Shown: piece by piece, positions 21,300 to 33,600 of the stretch | Layout: each line of letters begins with the position of its first letter | Numbering within the stretch: the stretch's first letter is position 1 | NCBI RefSeq assembly: GCF_910594005.1 | Contig: NC_057848.1 | Coordinates: 47,819,616 to 47,883,615 of the forward strand | Direction of reading: 5' to 3' | Length of the DNA stretch: 64,000 bases | DNA from: Cervus elaphus | Lineage: Eukaryota > Chordata > Mammalia > Artiodactyla > Cervidae | Notes under the pieces: generated by a model | Database searches by the model: none | The model's input: the letters and a program-made list of their open reading frames with translations, nothing else | Told to the model about the DNA's origin: nothing | Position numbers and translations under genes: made by a program

Positions 21300-21470
21300 A
21301 TTGACCATAGGAATCATCTAGTTCAGCCCTCCCTCATTCCCTCTCCATTTTACAGCCAAGGAACCGAAGTCTCAGAGGTGAAGTGATTTGTTCAGTCATT
21401 CAACTTGTATGAATTTGCCTGCCTATGTCTGTTGATTCCTAGCCTAGAACTCTTTCCATTATATTATTCT
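21300..21470 (-). mobile_element. MIR-related SINE fragment
   Basis: 'catctagttcagccctccct', 'ccattttacagccaaggaac', 'agtctcagaggtgaagtgat' and later 'agaactctttccattatat' follow the reversed MIR pattern. Confidence 0.6.
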
Positions 21471-21499
21471 AGAAAATAAATGAGTCTCTTCTCTAACTT

Positions 21500-21720
21500 C
21501 AGCACTTAATATTTTTATCATAAATTTGGCCTCTGAGTTTGCAATGTTATAGCAGTCTCTTAATATTCCATGTTTTTGTCATATCTCCCCAAATAGGCCA
21601 CATGTTTCTTAGAGCAAATCACCTTCTACCTTTCTTGAATGCCATGGTAACACTGAGCACAGTTGAGTACAGAGTAAGATCCCTGAAAACTTTTATTGAT
21701 AGAAGAGTGTTTCACTGGTC
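21500..21720 (+). mobile_element. Possible L2 3' fragment
   Basis: Weak L2-like order: 'aggccacatgtttcttagag', 'cactgagcacagttgagtac', then an AAAACTTTTATTGATAG end. Heavily diverged. Confidence 0.35.
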
Positions 21721-24661
21721 TGTGGAACCTACAGAACCACCCCGAATGTGCCCTTGGCTCTTTCGTTCTGATGTAGCCACTGGATATCTACTTAGTTCAC
21801 AGAGCAGTAGGCTTCCTCCTTGGAAGTCTCAGTGAAATCTCTCCCAAAACCATGGGAAAGGACAATGATACCCAGAAGAGGGAGCTTAAAACCATGTCCT
21901 CCAGGATGTGAAAAGAGCAGCAGTGACACATGAATACATGAACTTAATGATGCAATGAAGAGATGTCAAAGGTGGGAGTCCACAGTTAGAAGAAGAAAAG
22001 GAATCAATTTTGGGTCATGTGTTCAGAACACCTTCCAAGCAACATGTGTGAGATCTGCTAGCCTAATGAGTAGGTGTTTCTGTCAATACAGTTGGTCAAA
22101 AGAAAGAAAGTTTCTATTCAGTACAGTTGCTTGAAAGAAAGGATCCCTCATTATCATCTGGATTTACTGTGTGCTGGATTTTCCCAAAATCTTTCTGACT
22201 CGTTTTTAATCATGAAAAATGATAAAAAAAAATTCTACTTCACTGAAGAGTACAATCCTGCTATTATTATAACATATTCTGTCATTTCTGCCTCAGGTAG
22301 AACTGCTTTGTATAGTCGTTTTGATTATATATGCTTATATATATTGAAAACATATATTTTGACTATATATACATATGTTCTTATTTATATCTATTTTATT
22401 GTGTACTGTTGTTCCTACATTTTGAATATGCTGAGGTTTCCCTAGCTGTTCATACCATCTTTAAAATATTTCACGATATTGGACTGAGTGGAATATATCT
22501 GGACTGTAAGCCTTTATGAAATACAAATCATCTCACCTTCATTCTTTTTTTCACCTCAGGAAAAAGATGTGGGGAATACACTCATTCCCTCCCAAATGAA
22601 GTAATTTAACCCTTGGGCTCCATAAAATGGGATTTCTCAACATTAAATACTAATAAAAAATACATTAGGGTTCAGTGTCAGGAGCTCTAGAACACCAATT
22701 TCAAGGGGTTAAGAGTCACATGCACTCACTGCCAATGTATCTGGCAACCATACGTTCCTGTGCCTGAAAGAGATGCTAGGGAGAGGGGGGAGTAGTGATT
22801 ATGCAAATGTGGGTATCCAGACATACAAAGCTTTCTGAGAGTAAATTAAGTTTTCAGATAGAAAGGTCTAATTCACATAATATTCTTGGATAGGAGCCAG
22901 TTTCAGGTTTAAGGTCCTAAAATAACTTGGAAAGAAAATCTCTCGGGGGCGGGTAGGGGTAGGGGTGGGATTCCTCCAAACTCTGTATCCAAGGCATTTT
23001 AGGCACGGCAGAGCTATTAACAGAAGTATAAGCCTTCAGAAACAACACTGTCTGTCGCCAAAAGGTAAGTGGGAGAAGAAAGTTGTCATGCATAGACTTT
23101 TTTCCCCTCTTTTTCTGCAAATAAACCTTCTTCTGGATCATGTGTTAGAGAAAGTTTGCACCAGAAATTAGAATATATCTGCCCAGAAACACCATGCGAG
23201 GACTGCTCAAGATATCCATTAGGGTGTTTTACCCCTTTCATTTCATTAACACATGCAGTCCATTCAGCTATAAGGTGATGACTGCATTTTGAAAATTCAC
23301 TGCACTATGACAGAATCACGCATGGGTAAGGGTCTTATGGGAAAAATGGTGTTTGGGCACAATACCTGAAGTGTGCTTGTGAAAGTGGGTGTCAGAAGGA
23401 TTGCAATTTATGAGTTATTGTGAAGTGGTGGAAGGAGGGCTATCTGAATCAGACAGGAAGTTCTAACACCAGGTGCAGGTGGGCAAGGCTTCTAACACAC
23501 ATGGTGAACTAAGACAGCCGGTAGATGTTTCAGATGTAAGCATGTGCATGTTTTGTATATTCCTCCATGGCTCTATCTGCTGTATGCGGTCTCCTGCATG
23601 CACCTAGTATTTTTAACAGATGGAATCGCACATGTGCAGATGTGAAATTTCTCTTACGTTCAAATTGTTCTCAAATGTACTAATAACATGGGGACAAATC
23701 AATTTTACAAAATAAGCATTGTAGCAGAACTGACTGTACAGATAAAATAGCTTTCAGTAGGTGTTAAAAATATTGTCATTAATTTGGTAAAGTCAAATAG
23801 GTTTTTTTCCTTGAACAATTTGACCAAAATAGACACAAGCCTTGTTTTGCAAAGTCCATGTATTTAATTAATTGATCAGTTTTCTATAATGACACTATGA
23901 TAATACAGCCCCAAATCTGTTTTGTCCCAAAGTTACTATACAGTATCTGTTGCAAAGGGGGGCACATGTATTCCTATAACTCAAGGGAAAGGTCACAGGA
24001 GGTCAGAGAACATGTCTGTACTTCCCCATTTTAGTCTGTTTCATCACCCCTTTGGATAAAGTGGGGATAGCATCATGATGCTTTGGCTCCAATTCTGAAT
24101 CCAAAAAAATGTCTGAAAATGGGAGTTTTTTTTCCTAACTGATTTGGTAGGAAAACGTAACCAGAACTGATATGATGATATTTATAGTCTCTCTGCATTT
24201 CATTTAGTGAATTCTCCTACTTTTAGCTGCAGAAATACTGATGTGTTTTATTAAGTGGTGCTGGCCCACATCCCCATTCAGGGGTTGCACAATAGACAGT
24301 ATATCTTTATGCTATTGCCTTTATAAAATCGTAAAAATTCTAAATTGTAAAATAAGTGGACCCCAAAGATTTTGGATAAAGGGTTGAGTCTGTATTATTA
24401 TTTAACCACCTCTCTGAACTCTTATGAGGCAAAATTAATTAATGCTTCTGAAGGCCTTAGTAATCTACATGAGCAAAGAACATCAGGGCACCAAGGGTTA
24501 TTGCCATAACTACTTATGTCAAGTCTCTTGAGGCCAATTATAAGGCTTTGGTTTCTGGGACTGGTTTTCTGAGCTGTTCTCTGTCCTAGGAAGGAGAGGG
24601 AATAAAAAGAAACAGATTTAAAGGAAAGAAAAGAGGTTTGTTAGTAATATTTACTATTCCT
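21721..24661. other. 2.9-kb repeat-poor intronic stretch
   Basis: No assigned element. Includes a TA-rich patch at about 22318-22410. Open frames here (up to 123 codons at 22074-22445) are AT-biased and motif-free. Confidence 0.5.
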
Positions 24662-24668
24662 ACTAATT

Positions 24669-24852
24669 TTGCCCACCAATGCAGGAGATGTAAGAGACAC
24701 AGGTTCAATCCCTGGGTTTGGAAGATCCCCTGAAGAAAGGCATGCAATCCACTCCAGTACTCTTGCCTGGAGAATCCCATGGACAGAGGAGCCTTGCAGG
24801 CTACAGTCCATAGGGTTGCACAGAGTTGGACACGACTGAAGCGACTTAGCAC
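24669..24852 (+). mobile_element. Bov-tA SINE, 5'-truncated
   Basis: Starts inside the element ('gcccaccaatgcaggagatg'), then runs through the body to 'gaagcgacttagcac'. Flanked by a 7-bp duplication ACTAATT (24662-24668 and 24853-24859). Confidence 0.92.
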
Positions 24853-24859
24853 ACTAATT

Positions 24860-25239
24860 CTAAATGGATATTACTACTTTATAGTATTTGTCACAAGGAG
24901 CCTTCACAACCAGTGAGGAGGTAGTTATACATTTGCATGTTATAGCTAATATCCATTAACTTGATAGTGTTCAGCGATCATCAAATTAGTCTTAAGTGTA
25001 TCTGGCTGTAGACATTTCTGTTCTTAACCTTATTATTATTATTATAAGCTAAAAGAATATGGAGGTAATAAAATTGGTTTTCTGAAGAAAATGAAATAAA
25101 CAGGTATACCTGATCACTCTTCTGGTTCAAATAATACTGCTTTAATATTGATATACTAACAGTCTTTAATAAAAGCAGATTCATTAGTTAAATAATGAAT
25201 GAGAACAGAAATAAAGTCTATTGCACAGCTAATGTTTAA

Positions 25240-25242
<3 letters not shown>
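24860..25242. other. Unassigned intronic sequence
   Basis: AT-rich, with a short (TTA)n run near 25030-25045. Confidence 0.4.

Positions 25243-25280
<38 letters not shown>
25243..25280 (+). repeat. (GT)19 microsatellite
   Basis: Nineteen uninterrupted GT units in a row, located five bases before the left target duplication of the following SINE. Confidence 0.97.
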
Positions 25281-25284
<4 letters not shown>

Positions 25285-25296
25285 ATGGGCATGTGA

Positions 25297-25514
25297 GGGC
25301 TTCCCAGGTGGTGCTAGTGGTAAAGAAATTGCCCGCCAATGCAGGAGACATAAAAGATGCGAGTTCAATCCTTGTGTCAGGAAGATCCCCTGGAGGAAGG
25401 AATGGCAACCCACTCCAGTATTCTTGCCCAGAGAATGCCATGGGCAGAGGACCTGGCAGGTTATAGTCCATGGGTCACAAAGAGTCGGACATGACCGAGC
25501 AACTGAGCACACAC
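25297..25514 (+). mobile_element. Bov-tA SINE
   Basis: Full-length head ('gggcttcccaggtggtgcta') to tail ('gagcaactgagcacacac'). Flanked by a perfect 12-bp duplication ATGGGCATGTGA (25285-25296 and 25515-25526). Confidence 0.95.
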
Positions 25515-25526
25515 ATGGGCATGTGA

Positions 25527-27271
25527 ATGAATGAGACATGGAGAACAACAGAAAGAGGCAGAAGGAGAGAGAAACAGAGAGGAGAATTCACAATGACAGC
25601 AGATGACTGTGGGAGAAGAGTCACAGAGGCCTGGGGAAGGCTAACAATAATAAATTATAATATCATCAAGTTGACATGGTTTCAACCTGGTGCTGGATTA
25701 CTGCCCTCTGCATGGCTCCGGAGCCCTGCAATGCTATGTATGAGATTGTAAAGTCCATCCCTTTGAGGACTTTAAATGGTCCTCTCAGTAAGCCAGCAAG
25801 TAAGAGTATGCTCCATTAATTTTTGTCAGTTAGATTGATCTTTGTTACAACCACTAGAAATAAAGGTGAACACTGAAGCACCTACAATCCTTTGACATGT
25901 TTGTGCTGAAACTCATATTTACAGTTCAGTCTCTCCATAAACTGAGGCTTTATCTTTAAAGGGTGTGCTGGTCTACCTCCAGAAAATCTAGGTCTCATTA
26001 ACTTCCTTTCCTGCTCTCCAATGAGTTGTACAAGCGAAACAAAGAGTCAGATATACACAAGGCAAGCCTCCTCCGATCCATTTCTCCCTGTCTCTATTAT
26101 TGGGGGAATCCAACTGCGCCATGCACTGTATTGGCTTCACCTAGTGCAATTAGCCAATCTCAGGCATAGCAGTCAATATTCCTACCAACCTGGTTTGTTA
26201 ACTCAATCAACCCTCTGACAAAGATTAAGACAAACTAGGACTTTACAACCAAGAAAATAATAGAAAGAAAGAGAGGACTGCGGCTAATGCTATTTGGGTT
26301 AAATTACTCATGTCAATGTATAAACTAATTTTCTTGGTTGTGAGAATACAAGGAGGATACATCTTCACTTATATTTTCAGAGTAGCTTGACGATGTTAAA
26401 AAGAATGAAAGACAAATGAAGCCAATACATTTATTACCTATTCATTTTTCTATGCAGAATGGTAAAGAGCTCTACTTTGTGACAAAATTTGGAATTTTAA
26501 ATGTCAAATTCTAAATATTAATATATGGTATTAACAATTCAAATTAAAATTAGTGGTTGGCCAAAGCCTGTTTCACTATGGTCTTGAAGGAAACTCTGTT
26601 ATCCATTATGTACCATGAAACATGAAATAGATAATTGCCCTGTTTTATCTTATGCTGACAGTGATGCTGTGGCTTCCATTATTAGGCAGTGAAGTATATC
26701 AAAAAGAAAATATAAAAAGTAATGATCCTTAAAAGTTCACATTTACTTTATACTCAAACTAAAGTCCTATGTCGGTATTTCAATTATTTTCAGTCCCCAA
26801 GTTCATTATTTATTTGCAAGTAGGTAATGGAGGGTTATGAATTAATTGACAGTGAATCCTTTAATAAATTGGCTAATAACAGATATTCTGGAATTTTACA
26901 AAGTTTTCATTTTCAGAGCTTCACTTTTTTTTATTAGACTATTAGAAATGGTCACCCTATATTTGTTCAAAAAGCAACAGATAAAAATCTTTCTAATGTT
27001 ATTTATGAAAATGGAATTCTGAATGTTTGAAGCACAAATCAAGAAAACATTATGACTGTGTCTAAAGCTCTAAGAAAAATATTTTTCAAACCACCATATG
27101 TTAAATAATGAGAGCAAACTATATTGAGTAGTAAAAAACAAAAAGAAAAATTCCTAGAGCATAAAAAGAAAGCATGGAGAACTAGGGAAGACTGGGGAAG
27201 GTTTTAGCACCTCCATCTCAAACTTTTCAACGAAAAGAATGAAGAAAAGTACTTATTATTAAAAATTAATA
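25527..27271. other. Repeat-poor intronic stretch
   Basis: Begins with a purine-rich run (25530-25590). No gene or confident repeat match. Confidence 0.45.
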
Positions 27272-27358
27272 CCTTGAGGAGATAGTGAAGGACAGGGAAG
27301 CCTGGTGTGCTGCAGTCCATGGGGTCGCAAAGAGTTGGACATGACTCAGCAACTGAGC
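27272..27358 (+). mobile_element. BovB LINE 3' tail fragment
   Basis: 'gaggagatagtgaaggacag', 'ggaagcctggtgtgctgcag', 'tccatggggtcgcaaagagt', ending in a 'gagcaacaacaa' tail. Only about 85 bases of the element. Confidence 0.85.
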
Positions 27359-30300
27359 AACAACAATATTACATTAACCATTATATAACCATCACTGACG
27401 GGCTATTTGGTGAGAAACCTCCTTCATACCCTGTAGGTACTCTCCTAGGAATAAGAGAAACCCATGGATACCAAACGAAGTGGTGAAAAGGGGTTCCAAC
27501 ATCTATACTTGGAGATTGAAAACATATGCAGTGTCCACCAGGGACAGTGGGAAGAGACAGCACTGTTATGGCAGTATTCACATGACCCAGATGATCCTCC
27601 CTCGTTTTTATCTTTGCTCTAACTCAGCAGTTCTCAGCTAGAGGATCCAAACAAACCAGTATTTTGCTATCACTTGTTACTACAATAGAGGACTAAAGTT
27701 CACAGACAATTTATTTTAAAAATGGTAGATGAAAAGGTAATACCTCTAACAGTGCCACTCTGAGTTACCTTTGGATGTGCTTTCCTAGATAGGAGTGAAA
27801 GGGGTGGGGCTATAGTGCCAGGAATTGGGTACAACTCTGATCCCATAAACAATTTCCATATTCTCATGCTTGCTAAATGATTCTACGCATACCATGGAGA
27901 TGAAGAAAATTTGGTTATTCACACTCCCAGAAAAGAAAATAAGGGCGGGGGGGGGGAAATTGGGGGAAAATCTTCACATTCTCACAGGAGTGTCTGACAC
28001 ATGTACATGTTATTCAGACATGCTGCAGCCAAAAAAAAAAAAAAAAAAGAATTGTGATCTTGATGGAGGATGGCAGAACACCAGTGTCTTCCATCAACCT
28101 TTCTACCTGATATCTTTTGGGTTACTGAGGGAATCTCCCAAGAGGTATGAGCTAGGAAGAGAGAGTTCTGTGAAGAAGGAGAGAGTAACTTTTACTTCTC
28201 TCTTGTATTCAAGTGATGCATCTACTTGTCATATATCAAGAGCTGGGTCTGAATCATCTTTATAGCTCCCACACACTTAGCTCATAATTTTATTCAATAC
28301 AACTTTATAATTTTGTTTGTTTGCAAATTTAATTAATTTGAACAAATTCAACATTTTAAATTCAATTAAATTTATTTTTTAAAAACCAATTATAGCCACT
28401 CTGGTGGGAGAGTGTTTGATGATGACAAATACCTTATTTGATTGAATTCTTCACATTCCTACCAGCTGTTTTGGCATTGTGTGGGCACAGCCTGTCTCTG
28501 AAAGTTTCTGCCTGAAGTGTTCTGAAATATTCATTGATTAACTCACTCATTATTACAAATTTTCATTTTCTTGTTTTTCAACATGTTATTTTACTGAGAT
28601 GTTAAATAGAATTATTTCTTGGAGAGGTGCCAACATTAAGACCTAGTACTAAGCCTGCCTTATAAACTTTGCTTATGCTAAGTTATGCATACTTAACTCA
28701 TTTTATTTTTTCCTTCAAACTCTGATTCATTCCCTCAATTACATTCCTGCTTATCTCTCTGGACTCCCTCCAATTTAACTAGGCCTTTATGGTTCCCCAA
28801 ACAAAATGCAACATTCTAGATGAACATCACCCAGAATACAAGAAAGTTATCTGAAAAATTCTTTTGTAATGATGTCTTTTCATATGCATCCTCAAATTAC
28901 ATATAGAATGCACTTGAGACTTCATTAACTGGAAGATGGCTAATGAAGTCATGAGAAGGCAGCTCATTTAGGAAATATAGTGATATATTGATACAGATGT
29001 GTCTACTAGTGGATCAAGCAAAATGTCCATCAAAATAAGCAAATTAGTGGAATCTATTAATATAATGTTAGAGTCGAATGAACATCCAGTGAATTCAGAC
29101 AGGTTTCTCCTAACTCTCACCCACTGAGGTTTAATGTATAGGTGCCTTAGGAAAACTAAAAAATTAACTTGTCTCAAGTGGGAGAGTGTCAGTGTACATA
29201 AACAGAAGGAAAAATGAGAACATGTGTTGAGGAAACTATGAATGTTTGAAACTGCAGTAACAAAGAAATATAAATGGTAATCTGAGAAATTAAGAAAATA
29301 TTTCCTAGGTAGTGATTGATCAGTGTTTCCATAAAGAAAGTATCTTAATTAACTTAATTCTTAGTTAAGGTCATTTAAATAAATTTCTTCAAATGGTACA
29401 CAGGGGACACATTTATGTATGATAGATGAGATGCTGAGAGGGACAGAGGATTAAACACACATTGCTTATGTGAAGCAGTTCTCAAAGAAACCTCTTGTTA
29501 CTGTTTGAAATCAGTGAATGGGTGCACAAAAGCTCCTTCCTGTGTATTAATATGGAGGGGTACAGGGGTCTGTACCAGACCAAACTGCAGAGTGTGATCT
29601 GGGTTCATGGCAGGGTGTGATGACAACCTGGATTTGATTCAAGTTTGCTTTTCCTTTGGTTTACTCCCCAACTGCAAATAAGCACTACAAAAGATATTAA
29701 ATAAAAATTGAACACAAGGCATGTGTACATGGCTCCATTTGCCTCCCTTGTACTTCATGAAAGCAAGTCTTGATTTGGTGGTTGGTAGCCTGCCCAGAGT
29801 GAGATGTCTAATTGAGGAAAGAACGCAGTATTACAGGACTGTTGTCTTTTGTACTCCCTGATTCATTAGCATTTGGAAACAGCTTATGTAAAGCATAATC
29901 CTGCTACTCAGGAAGTCATATCATGCAGGGTGAGTGTCCAGCCAGCTCCCTGATCTTAAAATTCTTGCCATGGCAGCACTAGGGAAATCTCCCCTTGTCT
30001 CTCTGCATGATACAAGTCCTAGGTGATTCCCATTTATTCCCCCTTAGGGGGTTTCCATGGGAAAATCTGGCCACAGGATACCACGGGGACTTCTAGTAGT
30101 AATCATAAAAAGTAGGTTGTAGGTCAGGGTACAGAAATAAAAGGTCAAGTGTGAACCACTATTGAAATATATTTTTTTAAAGTAGAGCTCATATCTTACT
30201 AATATGTTATTACTGCTTATAATGTTCAAAATAAGTGATAGAGAAGCCAAATCAGAGAAGGAATTAAACCTAATTAGCTATGGAATACTTTTCATTCAGA

Positions 30301-30459
30301 AGCAGGAGACAAAGGGGAGGGTATGTCTTGGTTTCATTTGTTTATTTTCAGTAAGGAGAAACAAGGATAGAGTACTTGCTCTATTACTTGTCTAGTTATT
30401 TAGAGAACTGAATCTGCACATAACTTGTTTAAATTTATAAGTACATCCTGGCATTTCCA
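27359..30459. other. 3.1-kb repeat-poor intronic stretch
   Basis: Contains a G-rich run (27943-27970), an A18 tract (28031-28048) and AT-rich sequence. No splice-bounded frame; the 131-codon frame at 27870-28265 spans these low-complexity runs and is not credible. Confidence 0.5.
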
Positions 30460-30700
30460 ATGACAGGGTGGTTAAGTTACAACATTAGGATCAGATCTAT
30501 CTGAATTTAAATCATAGCTCTGCCGTTTACTCACAGTTTGATGTTGACAATCAAACTGTTTCTAGCCTCTATTTCTTTATCTGTATAATAGGGATCTTAA
30601 TGAAAATCTCTTACTGTTTTTCTGAAAATTAAATGAGGTCACGGGTATAAAACATTTTGAGTACCTGGCACATAGTAACCACTAAATAATATTATTAAAC
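30460..30700 (+). mobile_element. MIR SINE
   Basis: Long forward MIR: 'tgacagggtggttaagttac', 'aatcatagctctgccgttta', 'ctctatttctttatctgtat', 'gaaaattaaatgaggtcacg' and 'gtacctggcacatagtaacc'. Confidence 0.85.
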
Positions 30701-31552
30701 AAATGATCAATTATCGAATCCAACAAAGTCTATAAAATTCAAGCACCAGCTAGTAAGTAACCTAAGAAAAAAATCTGATTCTAAACTTTTTGACTATTTA
30801 AAACTTCTCCATTATAATGAAAAAACATTTTAGAATCTTCACAGGTTTCTTATTTTCTTCCCAACAGTTCTGAGAAGCTATTATTGAAATCATGAGTCAA
30901 TACGAGAATAGTTGACTCCTATCCTTTCCTCTTCCTCCAAGCCACACCAAACACTCTCTATTGATTAGCTTTCTTATTATGCTCTCAGTCCTTTTTTACT
31001 TCAGATAACAAACTCTATTTCTAAATGATTTGGGAAATACATGCTTTCTAAAGTACCTATTGCAATAATACCTCGGGACTTTAACATTAGAGCAAAGGAT
31101 GTGAAGAAAAACCATTTTCATGAATACCACATTAGTGCTTTGTATTTAGGAAGCACCTTTCATCTGCATCTCTCAAAGTCCTTCACAAATGTTATGTGAT
31201 GCTTTATTCACTGGGCCACGCTGCAAAGAAAATTGCCTTTCAGCGAAGTTCCTCAAAGTACATAAAACCTCATGAGGGAAGGAACTGTAGATAGTTGGTT
31301 AAAGTGTCAGGAATATTCAGAGACATTTAAAAATAGTATATATGAAAATACCAACAAAGTGCGACTGCTTCTTAGAAATATGAGGTCCCCATAGGTATAG
31401 CTTTCAGAGTAAATACATACACAGGAACTTTGTTGTATGGGCACTAAGACCAACATTCACATTATAAGTTAATGATATTTGATCAATTTTGTAACCTAAT
31501 TTGGTGTAGATGGTTTATCTTATATACACATATATATTTATTAAAGCATTGC
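30701..31552. other. Unassigned intronic sequence
   Basis: AT-rich; nothing recognised. Confidence 0.4.
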
Positions 31553-31563
31553 ATATTAATGAT

Positions 31564-31777
31564 TTGTATGTGCTAAGTCACTTTGGTCATGTCTGACTCT
31601 TTGTGACCCCATGGACTGTAGCCTGCCAGACCCCTCTGTCCATGGGATTCTCCAGGCAAGAATACTGGAGTGGGTTGCCATGCCCTCCTCCAGGGGATCT
31701 TCCCGACCCAGGGATCAAACCCGTGGCTCCTGCATTGCAGGCAGATTCTTTACCACTGAGCCACTGGAGAAGCCCCA
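31564..31777 (-). mobile_element. Bov-tA SINE
   Basis: Reversed and near full length, 'gtgctaagtcactttggtca' to 'gagccactggagaagcccc'. The flanks ATATTAATGAT (31553-31563) and ATATTGATGAT (31778-31788) differ at one base and form a slightly aged target duplication. Confidence 0.93.
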
Positions 31778-31788
31778 ATATTGATGAT

Positions 31789-32142
31789 ATTAACGATAGT
31801 CCTTAGTATATGTAAAAAGCATGGATGTCAGACCAGGATTGTATACCAAGTACTTAGCACAGTGACTGGTTCTCAGTTAATCTTAGTTACCAAAATAATT
31901 ATTGTAAATATTATCATTATGAATTTAGATTAGGAAAATTATTTTCTTTAACAGAATTCAGTGAAAGCCTACCTGTATTCACATTAGTTGCTATTGTTCC
32001 TAAAATATGTACCTATTAACTAAGAGGGAAAGAAAAACTCACCCCCTTTCTCAAGATGGGGAGAAGCATGACTACTTGCACATTGAGACCTTTTACAGGC
32101 TTCTGACTGTAATCATTTATCAGTGTCTGGTTGTCACAGACC
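31789..32142. other. Unassigned intronic sequence
   Basis: No gene or repeat recognised. Confidence 0.4.
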
Positions 32143-32208
32143 ATGGCTGTGGTGTGTGTGTATGCTTGATTGTTCAGTAGTGTTTGACTCTTTGTCACCC
32201 TATGGACT

Positions 32209-32895
32209 CGGAGACGGCAATGGCAGCCCACTCCAGTGCTCTTGCCTGGAAAATCCCATGGATGGAGGAGCCTGGTAGGCTGCAGTCCATGGGGTTGGGA
32301 AGAGTCGCACATGACTGAGCGACTTCACTTTCCCTTTTCACTTTCATGCATTGGAGAAGGAAATGGCAACCCACTCCAGTGTTCTTTTTTTTTTTTAATT
32401 AAAAAAAATTTTTTTTCCATTTATTTTTATTAGTTGGAGGCTAATTACTTTACAATATTGTAGTGGTTTTTGCCATACATTGACATGAATCAGCCATGGA
32501 GTTACATGTATTCTCCACCCCGATCCCCCCTCCCACCTCCCTCTCCACCCGATCCCTCTGGGTCTTCCCAGTGCACCAGGCCCGAGCACTTGTCTCATGC
32601 ATCCCACCTGGGCTGGTGATCTGTTTCACCCTAGATAATATACATGTTCCGATGCTGTTCTCTCGAAACATCCCACCCTCGCCTTCTCCCACAGAGTCCA
32701 AAAGTCTGTTCTGTACATCTGTGTCTCTTTTGCTGTTTTACATATAGGGTTATCGTTACCATCTTTTAAAATTCGCCTCATACTCCAGTGTTCTTGCCTG
32801 GAGAATCCCAGGGATGGCGGAGCCTGGTGGGCTGCCGTCTATGGGGTCGCACAGAGTCAGATATGACTGAAGCGACTTAGCAGCAGTAGCAGCAT
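32209..32895 (+). mobile_element. Bov-A2 SINE nested in Bov-tA, itself split by L1
   Basis: First Bov-A unit from 'cggagacggcaatggcagcc', linker 'cactttcccttttcactttc', and a second unit that continues after the L1 piece to 'gacttagcagcagtagcag'. A perfect 10-bp duplication CCTATGGACT (32199-32208 and 32896-32905) flanks it inside the outer SINE. Confidence 0.94.
32387..32781 (-). mobile_element. Bovine-type L1 3' UTR nested in Bov-A2
   Basis: Poly-T start, 'ttatttttattagttggagg' and the same 3' UTR as at 7763-8119, ending after 'tagggttatcgttaccatct'. Flanked by a perfect 14-bp duplication ACTCCAGTGTTCTT (32373-32386 and 32782-32795). No ORF2 sequence remains. Confidence 0.95.
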
Positions 32896-33076
32896 CCTAT
32901 GGACTGTAGCCCGCCAGGCTCCTCTGTCCATGGTGATTCTCCAGGCAAGAATACGGAGTGGGTTGCCATGCTCTCCTCCAGGGGATCTTCCCAACCCAGA
33001 TATGGAACTCCGATCTCCTGTAGTGCAGGGAGGTTCTTTACCATCTGAGCCACCAGGGAAATCCTTATGGTTGTGG

Positions 33077-33464
33077 ATATGCCATGAAAACATGTGGATA
33101 ATTTGGGGGTGGGTTTGCAGGAGGGGAGACTGTATCAAGTGAGGGACTTTATATAATCCAAAGGAAACTACTGACTTAGAGAATTTTAATCAATTGTATT
33201 GATGCCACGAAAACACATTAATGTATACACATTCACTGTGGAGTTGTCCTCAGCTTCATGTACTGCTTCTTAGGGTTATTATTTTTGGTCCTAGATACTC
33301 AATTATTGTACCTTATTAGTCACACCTAATATGTTGTAAAATTCAATTATTTGAAAAAAATTGTTGTTAAGAATGTGGGATTATGAAAATCTTCAGAGGA
33401 GATAAAAAATTTCAACTTATTTGAAGAAAATACATCGCTTTAAAGTCATATATTGTTCCCACTT
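33077..33464. other. Unassigned intronic sequence
   Basis: No gene or repeat recognised. Confidence 0.4.
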
Positions 33465-33600
33465 TAGAGATGGCTAATATGAGGCCTACTGAAGTAAACA
33501 ACCTGGACCAAGGCCTTGATTCTATAGCATTGAACTAACTCTATTAGCTGCCACTCAGCCATCTCTCCTGGGATTCCAAGCAAGTCACACCAATGGTACT
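33465..33600 (-). mobile_element. Possible MIR SINE
   Basis: 'agatggctaatatgaggcct', 'acaacctggaccaaggcctt' and 'tattagctgccactcagcc' weakly follow a reversed MIR. Confidence 0.4.

Larger units (their letters stand above)
32153..33066 (-). mobile_element. Bov-tA SINE split by a nested insertion
   Basis: The 5' and 3' parts of one reversed Bov-tA lie at 32153-32208 and 32896-33066 (for example 'gtgtttgactctttgtcacc' and 'ccaggcaagaatacggagtg'). They are separated by a 687-bp insertion. Outer flanks ATGGCTGTGG (32143-32152) and ATGGTTGTGG (33067-33076) match at 9 of 10 positions. Confidence 0.9.
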
